From Leptospira stimsonii (GTDB lineage Bacteria; Spirochaetota; Leptospiria; Leptospirales; Leptospiraceae), in NCBI RefSeq assembly GCF_003545885.1, contig NZ_QHCT01000001.1, positions 558,001 through 622,000 of the forward strand: a DNA stretch of 64,000 bases, given 5' to 3'. The notes beneath the pieces were generated by a model, which worked only from the letters and a program-made list of their open reading frames with translations, made no database searches and was not told the origin of the DNA. The position numbers and the translations under genes are program-made. Of this stretch, positions 11,533 through 24,168 are shown piece by piece. The first letter of the stretch is position 1. Each line of letters begins with the position of its first letter.

Positions 11533-11542
<10 letters not shown>
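10979..11542 (+). CDS. maf: Maf family nucleotide pyrophosphatase
   Basis: 187 residues. The Maf signature is complete: [13 protein letters not shown] at residues 4-16 (substrate loop), the catalytic-base region SCDTIVV near 58-64, [12 protein letters not shown] near 71-82 and [12 protein letters not shown] near 85-96, then SYGIQD near 141-146. Maf proteins hydrolyse canonical or modified nucleoside triphosphates, including dTTP and UTP, to monophosphates and are linked to cell-division arrest. Here the family member is probably the dTTP/UTP type. Its 3' end overlaps by 10 bases a small gene on the opposite strand. Confidence 0.93.
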
Positions 11543-11748
<206 letters not shown>

Positions 11749-11833
11749 ATTCTATTCTTCGGAGATTCGATTCCTTAGCTTAAGCTAATTGTTTCCTTTT
11801 TTTGGAAACGATTCGAATTCTACATCGTAGACA

Positions 11834-12922
11834 ATGGCGACTAAAACTAAAGAATACAAAAATACGATCGAGTTTCTTTCGGATGTCGGAAAGGAGCTTC
11901 CCTCGATCGTTTTCGTAGCCGCAAAAGAATCCTATGAATTCGAAATTCTCGCTGAGAAATACAAAGAAGCAATTCGCAAAAGCGGAGAATCGATCGAAAT
12001 CGTAATCTTTGTCTCGGAGCCGGGTGATTTCGAAAGATTTCAATCGGAAGCCTTTAACCTGGACATGTTTTCCAATCGAAAATTGTTCATTATCAAATCG
12101 GGACTTGAATTTTTTAAACCGGTTTCCGGTGGAAAGGGAAAGAACAATGAATCTTTACAAAAACAATTCTCCAACTTTCCCGAATCCATTCAGCTCTTAG
12201 TTCATTACAATCACTGGGAAGTTCCGAGCAAGGTTCTTCAACTTTTTGGCGGAAAAGCCAATCTAATCAAAACGAAAAATTTTTATCCGAACGAAACCAA
12301 GGGCGGACTTCTACAAGCTTGCAAAGAAATCGGAGTTCAATTGGAAGAAGATGCGATGGACGAGTTTCTGCACAAGATTCCTCCTTCGATGGGCGCGTAT
12401 TTGCAATCGCTTTCAAAACTGAAACTCTATCTTAGCAAGAAGATTTTTAACAAACAAGATATCGAAGACGTTCTTCTTTTTAATTCGGAACTCAACTCGA
12501 GCGGCCTGGTGGATTTTTTTATGGAATCGGATCGAATCCGTTTTTTTAAGGAATTCAGAAAATTTCAGAAAGGGAAGGATTCCCTTCTTCTATTTTTTAT
12601 GATTCTAAAAGAAAGAATCGATCAACTTCGAAAATACAAAATCATTTCTAGAAAGTATGAAACGACTCTTTCCGACGAAGAAGTTTACGAGTATTTGGAC
12701 ATTCAATCTTATAGTCCGGCAAGAAAGAATTTCGTGAGAAACCGTCTGAAAAAGGAAGCAACATTCTTTTCCGATAAGATCATCGGAGACCTTTACGATT
12801 TTATCATTGATATGAATATTAGAATCAAAACCGGATCAGAAAAGGAAGAATCGGAATTCTATTTCAATCGAAAGATGGAAGATTTTTTTATTCAGCTTCG
12901 CCGGAAAGACCGAATTCTATAA
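11834..12922 (+). CDS. holA: DNA polymerase III subunit delta
   Basis: 362 residues, matching HolA length and pattern: an N-terminal AAA-like region without Walker A, a typical pattern of IIxxGxEFFKP and LLVHYNHWEVPSK-like strands, a middle region IPPSMGAYLQSLSKLKLYL that corresponds to the domain II helices, and a C-terminal collar helix bundle. Delta is the wrench of the clamp loader: it opens the beta clamp (dnaN product) with delta-prime (27.2 kb) and tau/gamma (dnaX, 49 kb), all in this window. Identification rests on motif recall, as HolA is poorly conserved. Its last 35 bases overlap the convergent ATPase gene. Confidence 0.8.
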   Translation: MATKTKEYKNTIEFLSDVGKELPSIVFVAAKESYEFEILAEKYKEAIRKSGESIEIVIFVSEPGDFERFQSEAFNLDMFSNRKLFIIKSGLEFFKPVSGGKGKNNESLQKQFSNFPESIQLLVHYNHWEVPSKVLQLFGGKANLIKTKNFYPNETKGGLLQACKEIGVQLEEDAMDEFLHKIPPSMGAYLQSLSKLKLYLSKKIFNKQDIEDVLLFNSELNSSGLVDFFMESDRIRFFKEFRKFQKGKDSLLLFFMILKERIDQLRKYKIISRKYETTLSDEEVYEYLDIQSYSPARKNFVRNRLKKEATFFSDKIIGDLYDFIIDMNIRIKTGSEKEESEFYFNRKMEDFFIQLRRKDRIL

Positions 12923-13757
12923 TCTTTCTATAAATCGTTCTTTCCGAAATCCCTAAAATTTTCGCGGCTTTTTCTCGATTCCCATTCACTAAAATCAGAT
13001 TCTTTTTTATGATTTCTCTTTCATAATCTCGAAGCGGAATTCCCGTTCTTACTTCTATAAATTCTTTATAAACATAAGAGGTTTCGAACATCTGCGGAGG
13101 AAGGTGCTTTGTATCTAAAACTCGAACCGGGAACAAAGAAACCATACTCTCCAATAAATTTCGCAACTGTCGAATATTACCTGGAAAATCGTAATTCAAA
13201 AGTAAGTGATAGAGTTTTTCACTTAGTCTCGTTTCTTTTCGTTTGTATTTGTCCGAAAGTATTTCTAAAAAATGTTTTATAAGAAGAGGGATGTCCTCTT
13301 TCCTTTCTCGAAGATCCGGAAGATCCAATCTGTAATTCGAAATTTCAAGATATAAGGATTCTAAGATATCACCGGACTCCAATTTTTGTTTCCATTCCTT
13401 ACCTGATAAAAAAACAAATCTGGAATCGGTTTGATTTTCGCGTAGCTTTCTGAGTAAGTGCGCTTGGACTTCTTTGGGAGCTTTTGTAAAATTCTTAAAT
13501 ACGAAGTAAGTGTTTTGATCTTGAGAAAGGAAATTTTCCAACGCGGATTCTTTTTCAAGGTTTTCCGAATCTACAATTTTAAAGGACGGTTTCCTCCCGG
13601 AAAGGTTGGCGATCAATTGAGCAATGAAGGTCTTCCCGGTGCCGGGTCCGCCAGTGACAAAGAGGGGCATTCCATTTTGGGAAAACGATTTGAGTCGATC
13701 TAATATTTTAACCGAGTTGGATGCGTTGCTGATAAAAATATGTTCGTCGGAATTCAA
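12888..13757 (-). CDS. degenerate sigma-54-activator-like AAA+ protein with Fis-type HTH
   Basis: 289 residues. Walker A is good (GGPGTGKT, residues 36-43). The C-terminal part has LPDLRERKEDIPLLIKHFLE, FPGNIRQLRNLLE and a Fis-type helix-turn-helix (GNREKAAKILGISERTIYRK, near 257-280), all typical of bacterial enhancer-binding proteins. Two hallmarks are missing: the GAFTGA loop that contacts sigma-54, and the Walker B acids, since the place of LFLDE is taken by YFVFKN near 84-89. There is no receiver or sensor domain. It is therefore probably a DNA-binding regulator that cannot drive sigma-54 open-complex formation, or a partner in a mixed hexamer. Confidence 0.85.
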   Translation of the reverse strand: MNSDEHIFISNASNSVKILDRLKSFSQNGMPLFVTGGPGTGKTFIAQLIANLSGRKPSFKIVDSENLEKESALENFLSQDQNTYFVFKNFTKAPKEVQAHLLRKLRENQTDSRFVFLSGKEWKQKLESGDILESLYLEISNYRLDLPDLRERKEDIPLLIKHFLEILSDKYKRKETRLSEKLYHLLLNYDFPGNIRQLRNLLESMVSLFPVRVLDTKHLPPQMFETSYVYKEFIEVRTGIPLRDYEREIIKKNLILVNGNREKAAKILGISERTIYRKIIEFGLSGEAE

Positions 13758-13780
13758 ATGAGGATCCCTTTAGAAAAAGA

Positions 13781-15334
13781 TTATAATCCTTTGACCTGCA
13801 GAACTCTACCTCGGACGATACAATCGAAAGAACTTTTGTTCGTATTTTGAAAATAATTTCTTACCTGGACGGGCGTACATTCCAAGATTTGAGACGGATT
13901 TCCTCTATAAACTTCGGTAAGATCCGCGACATTGGTCACACCGTCCACTGAAGCGCCTGAAGGAACATAAGTCGTTTGATAACTCACTGTTTCTTCTTGT
14001 TCGGGTATTTTAACTCCTTTCGGCAAAAAGATCCAAAAAGCCCGCTCTCCGGATTTAACCAAAACTGCCGGTCCTTCCGATTTATATTCCCCTTTTAAAA
14101 GTACGCTCGAAAGCAAATAAGCTAAGTTATCCTGAAGAGGCTCCGAGGCGAGAATCTTGTCGCCGGTAAGTTCCGAGTAAATTTCTGTAAAATTGAGAGG
14201 ATTGATGGATTCCGACTCCGTGTATTTTCCGGAATAGGATACCTTATTCAGCGAAGCTTCGGATCCTATTTTTCCAGGCGCGAGTTCGGAATACGTAAAA
14301 TAGATCTGCCGTCCCCGAAAGATCAACGTTTTCGAATCTTTCGCAGTACTAACTTTCCGGGAATACGCGATCTCAAAAAAACTCTCTTTCGGAAGAATCC
14401 CTTTGTAATACTGAGTCTGTGATATGGAAAAATAAGGTGCCGTGAAAAGTCGAATTCCATAACCGTTTGATTCTAAATCTTGCAAAATAGATGATAAGGT
14501 TGGATTGGGAATTTTTCCCTTTGCATTTGTAAGAATGATTATGTCTTGAATAGTTTGTGATTTCGCACCAGTAGAAAGGAGATTTCTTTTTACTTGAATC
14601 AAAGCATTCGAAAGATCGTCCAACGAAGATTTTCCAACCGATCTAAGACTGGAGATTTGAGTTCTAAATTCCGAGAGCGAGGTCGCTTTCGGGAGAACGG
14701 TTGTTTTTCCTTCTGAAAACGTAGCGACTCGAAGTCCAGTCATCGATTCCCAGGACGCATTCTTTACAAATTGAACCCATTCTTCTCTTTCTCTTTGGAA
14801 AGAAGGCGAAAGATCTACAACGAAGATCAACTCTTTCGATGTTTTCTTTTGACTGATTTCCGCTATTTGTCTCTTTTTTGATGGAATCCAAGGAAAGGAT
14901 TTCTCAGTCATAGAACGCATCAAAGAGAAAAGGTCCGATTTTTCCGTGAGATGCAGTTCATCGAATTGCTTTTGTGTACAATTATAAACGGACCGATCTA
15001 ATGAAACTTGATTTTGAAAATGGAGCTCATCTCTCACTAAGTAATCAACCGAGAGTTCGGAACAGAGCTTTAAAAAATCTTCTTTTCCAAAATGGGAACT
15101 TTTGAATTTTTCAAATATTTCTTTGTCTTTAATTCTTTCCGTAGTTTCTACTTTGGCCCTTAAGAGTAGGTTTGCGTAAAAAGCCCCAAATTTGGAAATT
15201 TCTTGCGATCTGTCACCGATTCTTTGAAAAGAATTTGGTAGGTTACCTTCAATCTTTCCGGGAAGGAAAGTTATACTCGTAGAGAGTAAAGGGTGAGCCA
15301 AGAAAATTAAGAAAAATAATAAATTTCGTAACAT
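13781..15334 (-). CDS. secreted von Willebrand factor A-like domain protein
   Basis: 517 residues with a signal peptide (about 1-19). Residues about 165-330 form a vWA-like domain: a hydrophobic strand ending VVDLSPS gives a DxSxS MIDAS motif, followed by strands RVATFSEG and IIILTNAKG. The flanking regions are beta-rich and unassigned. vWA domains bind proteins through a metal ion, so an adhesive or scaffolding role in the periplasm or at the surface is possible but not shown. It lies 23 bases upstream of the degenerate ATPase gene in the same orientation, so they may share a transcript. Confidence 0.75.
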   Translation of the reverse strand: MLRNLLFFLIFLAHPLLSTSITFLPGKIEGNLPNSFQRIGDRSQEISKFGAFYANLLLRAKVETTERIKDKEIFEKFKSSHFGKEDFLKLCSELSVDYLVRDELHFQNQVSLDRSVYNCTQKQFDELHLTEKSDLFSLMRSMTEKSFPWIPSKKRQIAEISQKKTSKELIFVVDLSPSFQREREEWVQFVKNASWESMTGLRVATFSEGKTTVLPKATSLSEFRTQISSLRSVGKSSLDDLSNALIQVKRNLLSTGAKSQTIQDIIILTNAKGKIPNPTLSSILQDLESNGYGIRLFTAPYFSISQTQYYKGILPKESFFEIAYSRKVSTAKDSKTLIFRGRQIYFTYSELAPGKIGSEASLNKVSYSGKYTESESINPLNFTEIYSELTGDKILASEPLQDNLAYLLSSVLLKGEYKSEGPAVLVKSGERAFWIFLPKGVKIPEQEETVSYQTTYVPSGASVDGVTNVADLTEVYRGNPSQILECTPVQVRNYFQNTNKSSFDCIVRGRVLQVKGL

Positions 15335-15414
15335 AAAGAATTAGTGCGACGCAAATCTCTCTCTGGATTCATTTAGAGAAATCTATGTTTCAAAGCAACC
15401 TATTAAAAAATGTG

Positions 15415-16035
<621 letters not shown>

Positions 16036-16063
16036 GCTTTCTTCTAAAAGCTTTTCTGTTTCG

Positions 16064-16092
16064 AAACCCCGCCCTGAAAAGCGGGGTTTTTT
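16064..16092 (+). terminator. Rho-independent terminator of lipL21
   Basis: Stem AAACCCCGC / GCGGGGTTT with loop CCTGAAAA, followed by a T run on the plus strand, 28 bases after the lipL21 stop. It is the clearest intrinsic terminator in the window. Confidence 0.92.
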
Positions 16093-16163
16093 ATTGGATT
16101 TTGCAGAATAGAATTTTAATTTTTAAAGCGAAATAGTTCAGAACTTTAAAGAACTAGCTTTGC

Positions 16164-16907
16164 TTACTCCAGGGAAAGACTAAACTTAGTTGCTAAATTG
16201 TTGATATCCGTTGAAAATTCATCCTGCTTCGCTAATGCTTTTTTCAGAGCCTCAGTCGCAGATGTAAGAAGTTTTGATTTTTCCTCTTCTGTTGCTGTAT
16301 TAGATTTTGCTAAATCTTGACTTGCTTTTTTCAAAAGTTTGATCGTTTCTCCCAAAAGCGCATCCTTACTCAAATTCGGAGAGATTGTTTTAATCCAAAC
16401 ATCATAGTAATTTACGAGTTTGTCCCCCTCAAGAATGGAATCGTAACAAGTTACTTTCGAGAATTCTCCGATAACCTCTTGCTCTAAGCAATACATACCT
16501 CTTTTCAATTTCCCTTTTGTATTGGCTGTAATTGTTGGCTTAACGAATGCATCATCCGTTGCGTTCAAAACAAAATATACGTTTTCGGAAAAGTTTTTTA
16601 AGGGTGCGAATCCCTCTTTATTTTCTACCGTTCTTACTTTTAAAAACTCGGTGGGAATAGTTCCCTTCTTATCTTTGGTCGGAATTTGAACTTCCACAGT
16701 TTCCAAACCGGTAACTTCTTCCATTCCATAGACAAGAGATACTTGATCTTCCTTTTTGTCGCTACCGGGAGTTTTATAAATCCACTGGTCATAATTTGCG
16801 AATCTAGTTCCGAGAATTTGTGGGACGTCTTTCTTTTCTTCTTTTTTGCAATCGGTAAAAGCCGACAAAGTGAAGCTAAGAAGCAGAATTATTTTTACAA
16901 GTTTCAT
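16164..16907 (-). CDS. putative lipoprotein, unknown function
   Basis: 247 residues. The signal ends in LSAFTDC with Cys20 as a likely lipidation site, followed by a lysine/glutamate-rich linker (KKEEKKD). The middle part resembles bacterial SH3-like strands by pattern only (YGMEEVTGLETVEV, then EFLKVRTVENKEGFAPLKNF). The last 60 residues form a charged helix rich in Ala, Lys and Ser. It is convergent with lipL21 across the terminator. An SH3-type fold is a guess and no function is assigned. Confidence 0.78.
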   Translation of the reverse strand: MKLVKIILLLSFTLSAFTDCKKEEKKDVPQILGTRFANYDQWIYKTPGSDKKEDQVSLVYGMEEVTGLETVEVQIPTKDKKGTIPTEFLKVRTVENKEGFAPLKNFSENVYFVLNATDDAFVKPTITANTKGKLKRGMYCLEQEVIGEFSKVTCYDSILEGDKLVNYYDVWIKTISPNLSKDALLGETIKLLKKASQDLAKSNTATEEEKSKLLTSATEALKKALAKQDEFSTDINNLATKFSLSLE

Positions 16908-17140
16908 AAGGTAATTTCTCCGTTTCGAAAAGTTATTTACGAATGTACTAAAATCGTCAAGAAAAACGTATTCGAAACCATTTCGACTTAAAGGTAAAAG
17001 CAGAATAAAGCGATTGGAAATCGATTTAAAAGTTCTTTACGGAAGAATTAAGAAGAAATAGAAAATCCGGTGCGTTCTAAATTTTACGATTCTTTAAGAA
17101 AAAGATGAGATCTTATTCGAAAGTAACTAACTTTCATCAC

Positions 17141-18091
17141 TCAAACAGAAAGACTGAAATTTCGAGGAGAAAGTAAAAGTTCTTCAAAAGGATTGAATTC
17201 CCTAAGTTCCAAAAGTTGAGATTTCCACTCGGGATCAAACTCTAGTCCGGAAAGATATTTAACAAGATGTTTTCGAAAGAGAACCAAGCCGAATTCTTCT
17301 CCAAAACTTTCAATCATCCAAGATAGATGTTGCAGAATAACGGAAGAGATTTCATTCCATTGAAGATTTTCTTTTTTGATCTCTGAGAAAATCCAAGGAT
17401 TACCGATCGCATTTCTTCCGATTAGAACTCCATCAACTTTATATTCCTTTATCTTTTCTTGCGCTTCTCGGAATGTTTTGACGTCACCGTTTCCAAAGAC
17501 CGGGATTTTCACATTCGCTTTCACTTCGCCGATCGCATTCCAATCCGCAAGACCGGTGTAAGCCATTTCCTTTGTTCGACCATGGACTGTTAAAGCGTCC
17601 ACGCCGGAAGACTCGAGGATCTTTGCTACTTCCAGGTAATTTCTGTTTTCAGAATCCCAGCCGATTCTTATCTTTGCCGTCACAGGGACATTGACTCTTT
17701 TCTTTATTGCCTCGATAATCTTTCCTGCGTGTGCGGGTCTTCTCAACAAACCGGCGCCAGCTCCGCGAAGAGAAATCTTGCGAGTAGAACAGCCCATGTT
17801 TAGATCGATTATATCCGGCTTTAATTCCTGAATGATTTCCGCTGATTCGGCGATTACCTCGAGTCGATTTCCAAAAATCTGAAACGTAATCGGCCTTTCC
17901 TCCGGAAGAAAATGGAACATCCTGAGCGCTTTCGGTGCACGGTGAACTATTTCATCGGTATTCACAAATTCCGTATAGGAAAATGCGGCGCCGAATTTTC
18001 TGCAGATTCTACGTGTTGGAGAATCGGAAATGCCCGCCATCGGAGAAAGTGATATTCTCCCAGGCAAGGTGACATTTCCGATCTGAATCAT
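17141..18091 (-). CDS. dus: tRNA-dihydrouridine synthase (DusB-like)
   Basis: 316 residues of the Dus TIM barrel. The FMN-binding opening LSPMAGISDSPTRR (residues 16-29), the catalytic cysteine in DLNMGCSTRK (near 100), the VTAKIRIGW strand, VHGRTKEMAYTG near 168-179 and IGRNAIGNPWIF near 223-234 are all present. The enzyme reduces uridines in the tRNA D-loop with NADPH and FMN. The gene starts 4 bases after gyrA ends, so it is probably translated from the same long transcript that begins at dnaA or dnaN. Confidence 0.93.
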   Translation of the reverse strand: MIQIGNVTLPGRISLSPMAGISDSPTRRICRKFGAAFSYTEFVNTDEIVHRAPKALRMFHFLPEERPITFQIFGNRLEVIAESAEIIQELKPDIIDLNMGCSTRKISLRGAGAGLLRRPAHAGKIIEAIKKRVNVPVTAKIRIGWDSENRNYLEVAKILESSGVDALTVHGRTKEMAYTGLADWNAIGEVKANVKIPVFGNGDVKTFREAQEKIKEYKVDGVLIGRNAIGNPWIFSEIKKENLQWNEISSVILQHLSWMIESFGEEFGLVLFRKHLVKYLSGLEFDPEWKSQLLELREFNPFEELLLSPRNFSLSV

Positions 18092-18095
18092 CTTT

Positions 18096-20600
18096 TTAAC
18101 TTTCTCCGAGAACCGTAAAGTCTTGTACTTTGTCGTTATCCTTCAGATCAACCAGACGTACTCCGACAGCAGTTCTTCCTAATTTAGAAATATCGAATGC
18201 GTTGATACGAATCGTCATTCCCTGTTGTGTGATCAGAATGATTTCATCTTCCGCACCGACGGAACCAGTTCCTACGGAAAATCCGTTCTTATCCGTTACT
18301 TTTAGATAAGCCATTCCCTTTCCGCCTCTTCCCTTAGCGCCAAACTCCTCGAACCCAAGGCGTTTTCCATAACCTTCTTCCGAAACCACGAAGATGTCTT
18401 CGCCTTCTTTGAATTTACTGAGTCCTACAATTGTATCATCCGGAGAAAGTCTCATACCTGTTACGCCGCTTGCCGTACGGCCTTGCGGGCGAATGATATT
18501 TCCTTCGATTCTCAATGCTAGACCTTTTCTCGAGAAGATAATCACTTCGTCCTTATCGTTGATCGCTTCCACTTTTATGAGGTCGTCACCGTCACGGAGT
18601 CCGATCGCGATAATTCCCGACTTCTTGACGTTGCTAAATTCATTCAGATGAATTCGTTTGATAAATCCTCTTCGAGTTACAAGGAGAAGATCCTTGTCCA
18701 TGTCTTCTTCTCTGAATGCAAAGACGGAAGAAATGTATTCATCTTCTCTTAGGTTGATAATCGCTTTTAAGGATTTTCCCCTAGCTTCCTTGGAAGCGAT
18801 TGGAAGTTCATATGCCTTCATCACATAGACCTTTCCAATATTAGAAAAGAACATGATACTATCATGAGTCATCGCGGCCTTCATGATCTTGATCACGTCG
18901 TCTCGTTTTTGTGAAAGACCTTGAATCCCTTTTCCGCCTCGTTTCTGTCTTTTGAAAGTGTCGATTGGAAGTCGTTTTACGAATTGATCATAGGTGATTT
19001 GAATTACGATTTCTTCGTCAGCAATCAAGTCTTCCGCATTAAAAGAAGAACTTTCGATACTTTCGATAGAAATTTCCGTTTTTCTTTTTGTTCCGTATTT
19101 ATCTCCGACTTCCTGAAGTTCGGTGCAAACGATATCGTTTACGCGAGAAGGTTTAGCGAGAATATCTTTCAAATCGACAATGAGCTTTCGAACTTCTTCC
19201 AATTCATCGATGATTTTTTGTACTTCGAGAGAGGTAAGTCTCTGTAATCTCATCTCGAGAATAGCGTCCGTCTGAACGTCGGAAAGACTAAACTTCAACA
19301 TCAACTGCTCTTTCGCCTCAGCCGGATTTTTCGAAGCGCGAATTACCTTGATTACTTCTTCGATATTTTCTAAGGCGATTTTCAAACCTTCTAAAATATG
19401 AGCGCGTTTTTCGGCTTTGTCTAAATCGAACTGGGTTCTTCTTACGATAACGACTCGTCTGTGCGCGGAGTAAGCCGTGAGAATTTCTTTAATATTGAAA
19501 ATCTTCGGTTTATTATCCAGGATCGCAAGCATCGTGATTCCGTAACTTACCTGAAGCTGAGTCATCTTATAAAGTTGGTTTAGAATAACCTGAGCATTTG
19601 CGTCTTTCTTAATATGAATCTCAACTCGAATCCCCTTCCGGTCGGAGAGATCCATAATTTCCGAAATACCCTCAATGTGTTTATCGTTAACAAGATCGCC
19701 GATTTTCTCCAATAGAACTTTTTTGTTAACTTGATACGGAATTTCCGATACGACGATCACTTCTCTTCCGTTTTTCTTTTCTTCGATATCAACTTTGGAT
19801 CGGATCCGAATCGATCCTTTTCCAGTGGTATACGCGGAGATAAGTCCCTCACCGCCGATAATAATTCCAGACGTTGGAAAATCGGGTCCTGGAATTATTT
19901 TTAGAATTTCGGGAATCGTAATTTCAGGATTTCGAATCACCGCAATAACGGCATCGATCGTTTCTTTGAGGTTGTGGGGCGGAATGTTTGTAGCCATTCC
20001 CACGGCGATTCCGGAAGACCCGTTAACGAGAAGGTTCGGAAAATTAGCCGGAAGGACATCGGGCTGTTGTTTCGTATCATCATAGTTAGGTGAGAAACTA
20101 ACCGTGTCCTTTTCGATATCGCGTAGAAGTTCCTCGGCTACTTTTTCAAGTCTCGCCTCGGTATAACGATACGCGGCAGGATTGTCACCGTCGATCGAAC
20201 CAAAGTTTCCTTGACCGTCGATCAAAGGGACTCTTAAAGAGAAATCCTGCACCATTCTTACGAGGGCTTCGTAAACGGAAGCGTCACCGTGAGGGTGATA
20301 GTTACCGATTACTTCCCCGACGATCTTCGCGCATTTTACATATGGTCGATCACTTCTCCACGCGCGTTCGTTCATCGCATGAAGAATTCTTCTGTGAACG
20401 GGTTTTAGTCCGTCTCTGACATCCGGAAGGGCTCGTCCCACGATGACCGACATCGCGTAACCAAGATACGCCTCTTTCATCTGATCTTCGATTTCTACAG
20501 GAATAACTCGAACTCCGTTTTTTAAGGCGTCCGCGATATCCGGTTTTCCTGCAATATTGTAGCTTAGGACTTTTGTTTCGTTTTCCATCTCTTGACTCAT
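18096..20600 (-). CDS. gyrA: DNA gyrase subunit A
   Basis: 834 residues. The breakage-reunion domain carries the catalytic Tyr146 in AAYRYTEARL. The quinolone pocket reads HPHGDASVYE (residues 102-111): the positions equal to E. coli Ser83 and Asp87 are Ala107 and Glu111. The GyrA box is present as KRGGKGIQGLSQ in the C-terminal wrapping domain (near 562-573), so this is GyrA and not ParC. The six-repeat C-terminal pinwheel follows. With GyrB, encoded 18 bases upstream, it introduces negative supercoils ahead of the forks. Confidence 0.98.
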   Translation of the reverse strand: MSQEMENETKVLSYNIAGKPDIADALKNGVRVIPVEIEDQMKEAYLGYAMSVIVGRALPDVRDGLKPVHRRILHAMNERAWRSDRPYVKCAKIVGEVIGNYHPHGDASVYEALVRMVQDFSLRVPLIDGQGNFGSIDGDNPAAYRYTEARLEKVAEELLRDIEKDTVSFSPNYDDTKQQPDVLPANFPNLLVNGSSGIAVGMATNIPPHNLKETIDAVIAVIRNPEITIPEILKIIPGPDFPTSGIIIGGEGLISAYTTGKGSIRIRSKVDIEEKKNGREVIVVSEIPYQVNKKVLLEKIGDLVNDKHIEGISEIMDLSDRKGIRVEIHIKKDANAQVILNQLYKMTQLQVSYGITMLAILDNKPKIFNIKEILTAYSAHRRVVIVRRTQFDLDKAEKRAHILEGLKIALENIEEVIKVIRASKNPAEAKEQLMLKFSLSDVQTDAILEMRLQRLTSLEVQKIIDELEEVRKLIVDLKDILAKPSRVNDIVCTELQEVGDKYGTKRKTEISIESIESSSFNAEDLIADEEIVIQITYDQFVKRLPIDTFKRQKRGGKGIQGLSQKRDDVIKIMKAAMTHDSIMFFSNIGKVYVMKAYELPIASKEARGKSLKAIINLREDEYISSVFAFREEDMDKDLLLVTRRGFIKRIHLNEFSNVKKSGIIAIGLRDGDDLIKVEAINDKDEVIIFSRKGLALRIEGNIIRPQGRTASGVTGMRLSPDDTIVGLSKFKEGEDIFVVSEEGYGKRLGFEEFGAKGRGGKGMAYLKVTDKNGFSVGTGSVGAEDEIILITQQGMTIRINAFDISKLGRTAVGVRLVDLKDNDKVQDFTVLGES

Positions 20601-20618
20601 TTCTGAATTCCCTTCGGA

Positions 20619-22556
<1,938 letters not shown>

Positions 22557-22609
22557 TCAGGAATAGTTTTCCTGAAAACCATAGGGAGGCAAGGAAATTC
22601 ATTTATTAA

Positions 22610-23074
22610 TCAAAGATATTGAAGAATCTCGAGATAACGTTTTTTAACTTCCGGATCGGTTTCTTTCTCAAGAATGGCAATTAAATCCTCTTTGCCTTCT
22701 AAGCCTTTTTTTTCTTTGGTTTCCGGCTGTTTAGAATTCACAAGGTTCGATAATTTGCCGATTGAAATTTCAAGAGAACGAACCACTCCTTTACCAAGAA
22801 ACTGAGATGCTTGTCTGAGGATTCGGTTTTGAAGAAAAAGCAACTCTTGTTTGTAAGCATTGTGGGAAACTACGATTCTTAATTTTCCGAATTGGATCGA
22901 ATTGACTTCGGAATGAGAAGCAAAGACTGGACCTACGATTTCTTTCCATCGATTTCGGAGTGTGTTCAGAGAAATTTTTTCTTGAAGGCTTTCTTCCGTA
23001 ATACCGAGCTGATTGAGAACCGACTTAAATTCTTCGGTTTCAATCTTTTTGGATGAAATCAGATCGTCTTTCAT
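22610..23074 (-). CDS. DUF721 / DciA-like protein
   Basis: 154 residues. The central part ([22 protein letters not shown], then [22 protein letters not shown]) matches the DUF721 pattern. DciA proteins of this family recruit or load the replicative helicase DnaB in bacteria without DnaC/DnaI. A short unrelated charged tail follows. It overlaps the end of recF by 4 bases (ATGA type) and precedes gyrB, a position typical for DUF721 genes next to dnaA-dnaN-recF. The helicase-loading role is inferred from family and position. Confidence 0.85.
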   Translation of the reverse strand: MKDDLISSKKIETEEFKSVLNQLGITEESLQEKISLNTLRNRWKEIVGPVFASHSEVNSIQFGKLRIVVSHNAYKQELLFLQNRILRQASQFLGKGVVRSLEISIGKLSNLVNSKQPETKEKKGLEGKEDLIAILEKETDPEVKKRYLEILQYL

Positions 23075-24168
23075 TCTACGGAACGAACTTCTCCATTCTG
23101 AATCATAAAAATCTGCTTTTGGTCTTCGAGTTTACCGACATAATCCTGAATTCCTTCCAAATCGGTCGTAGTAAAAAAAGCCTGACCGGCGTTGACTACT
23201 AAGTCTACAAAATACTCCCTTCGTTTCACGTCCAATTCTCGGATCACGTCGTCAATCAAAAGGACCGGGGTTTTATTCAGGACATTCTTATAATAATTGA
23301 AGGTAGCGGCTTTTAAGGCGATAACGGCGCTTCGTTTTTGACCTTGAGAACCGAACTCAGTGATATCACGGGAATCCGTTCCGATAAAGAGATCGTCTCT
23401 ATGAATTCCTGCCGAAGTATATCCGAGACGAAGATCGCGTCCCAGGTTTCGATTCAGTTTCTCAAAGAATTCCTGTTCGTCTTTGACGTCCGGTTTGTAA
23501 ATCAATGTTAAGCCGTCCTTTCCTCCACTCAATTTATCCAAGTTGGATTGGTAGAATGAATTCAGTTCAAAAACGATATCCTTTCTTTTATTTAGAATTA
23601 TCGTCCCTTTCTCCACAAGTCTCTTTTCCCAAATAGAAAGTTGAGAAGAATCCGAATTTCCAGTTTTCAGAAGTGCATTTCTATGTTTTAGAATTTTATT
23701 ATATTCCAGCAACGAATCCAAATAAAAAGGATCAAATGACGAAATGAATGCATCGATAAACTTTCTTCTTTCAGCGGGACCACCTTCGATGATTTTCAAA
23801 TCCATTGGAGTCAAAAGAACGGTAATAAATTTTCCGATCAGATCCGTTCTTTTTTTGATTTCTTCCTGATTGAATTTTAATCTTCTTTTTACTGTAGGTT
23901 TTGCAGTGTATCCGATTTCTAAAACGGATTCCTTTTGGTTCTCCTGAATCCTTCCACGAATAAAATAATTCTCCGCTCCCCAACGAATTAGATTTCCGTC
24001 TTCCGACTCGCGAAAACTTTTTAACCAAGAGAGCATACAAATCGCTTCGAGAATATTTGTTTTTCCTTCTCCGTTATCTCCCACAAAAAAAATAAGCCTG
24101 GAATGAAAGTCCAGGCTCAGTTCTTCGTGACTCCGAAAGTTTTGAAGTGTAAGATGTTTTAGAAACAT
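23071..24168 (-). CDS. recF: DNA replication and repair protein RecF
   Basis: 365 residues. The SMC-like ATPase features are present: the N-terminal [12 protein letters not shown], Walker [14 protein letters not shown] (near 31-43), the ABC-type signature [15 protein letters not shown] (near 272-286) and Walker [13 protein letters not shown] (near 307-318). RecF acts with RecO and RecR (recR is at 48 kb) to load RecA at gaps. Its ATG overlaps the dnaN stop by one base (TAATG), indicating translational coupling. Confidence 0.96.
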   Translation of the reverse strand: MFLKHLTLQNFRSHEELSLDFHSRLIFFVGDNGEGKTNILEAICMLSWLKSFRESEDGNLIRWGAENYFIRGRIQENQKESVLEIGYTAKPTVKRRLKFNQEEIKKRTDLIGKFITVLLTPMDLKIIEGGPAERRKFIDAFISSFDPFYLDSLLEYNKILKHRNALLKTGNSDSSQLSIWEKRLVEKGTIILNKRKDIVFELNSFYQSNLDKLSGGKDGLTLIYKPDVKDEQEFFEKLNRNLGRDLRLGYTSAGIHRDDLFIGTDSRDITEFGSQGQKRSAVIALKAATFNYYKNVLNKTPVLLIDDVIRELDVKRREYFVDLVVNAGQAFFTTTDLEGIQDYVGKLEDQKQIFMIQNGEVRSVE

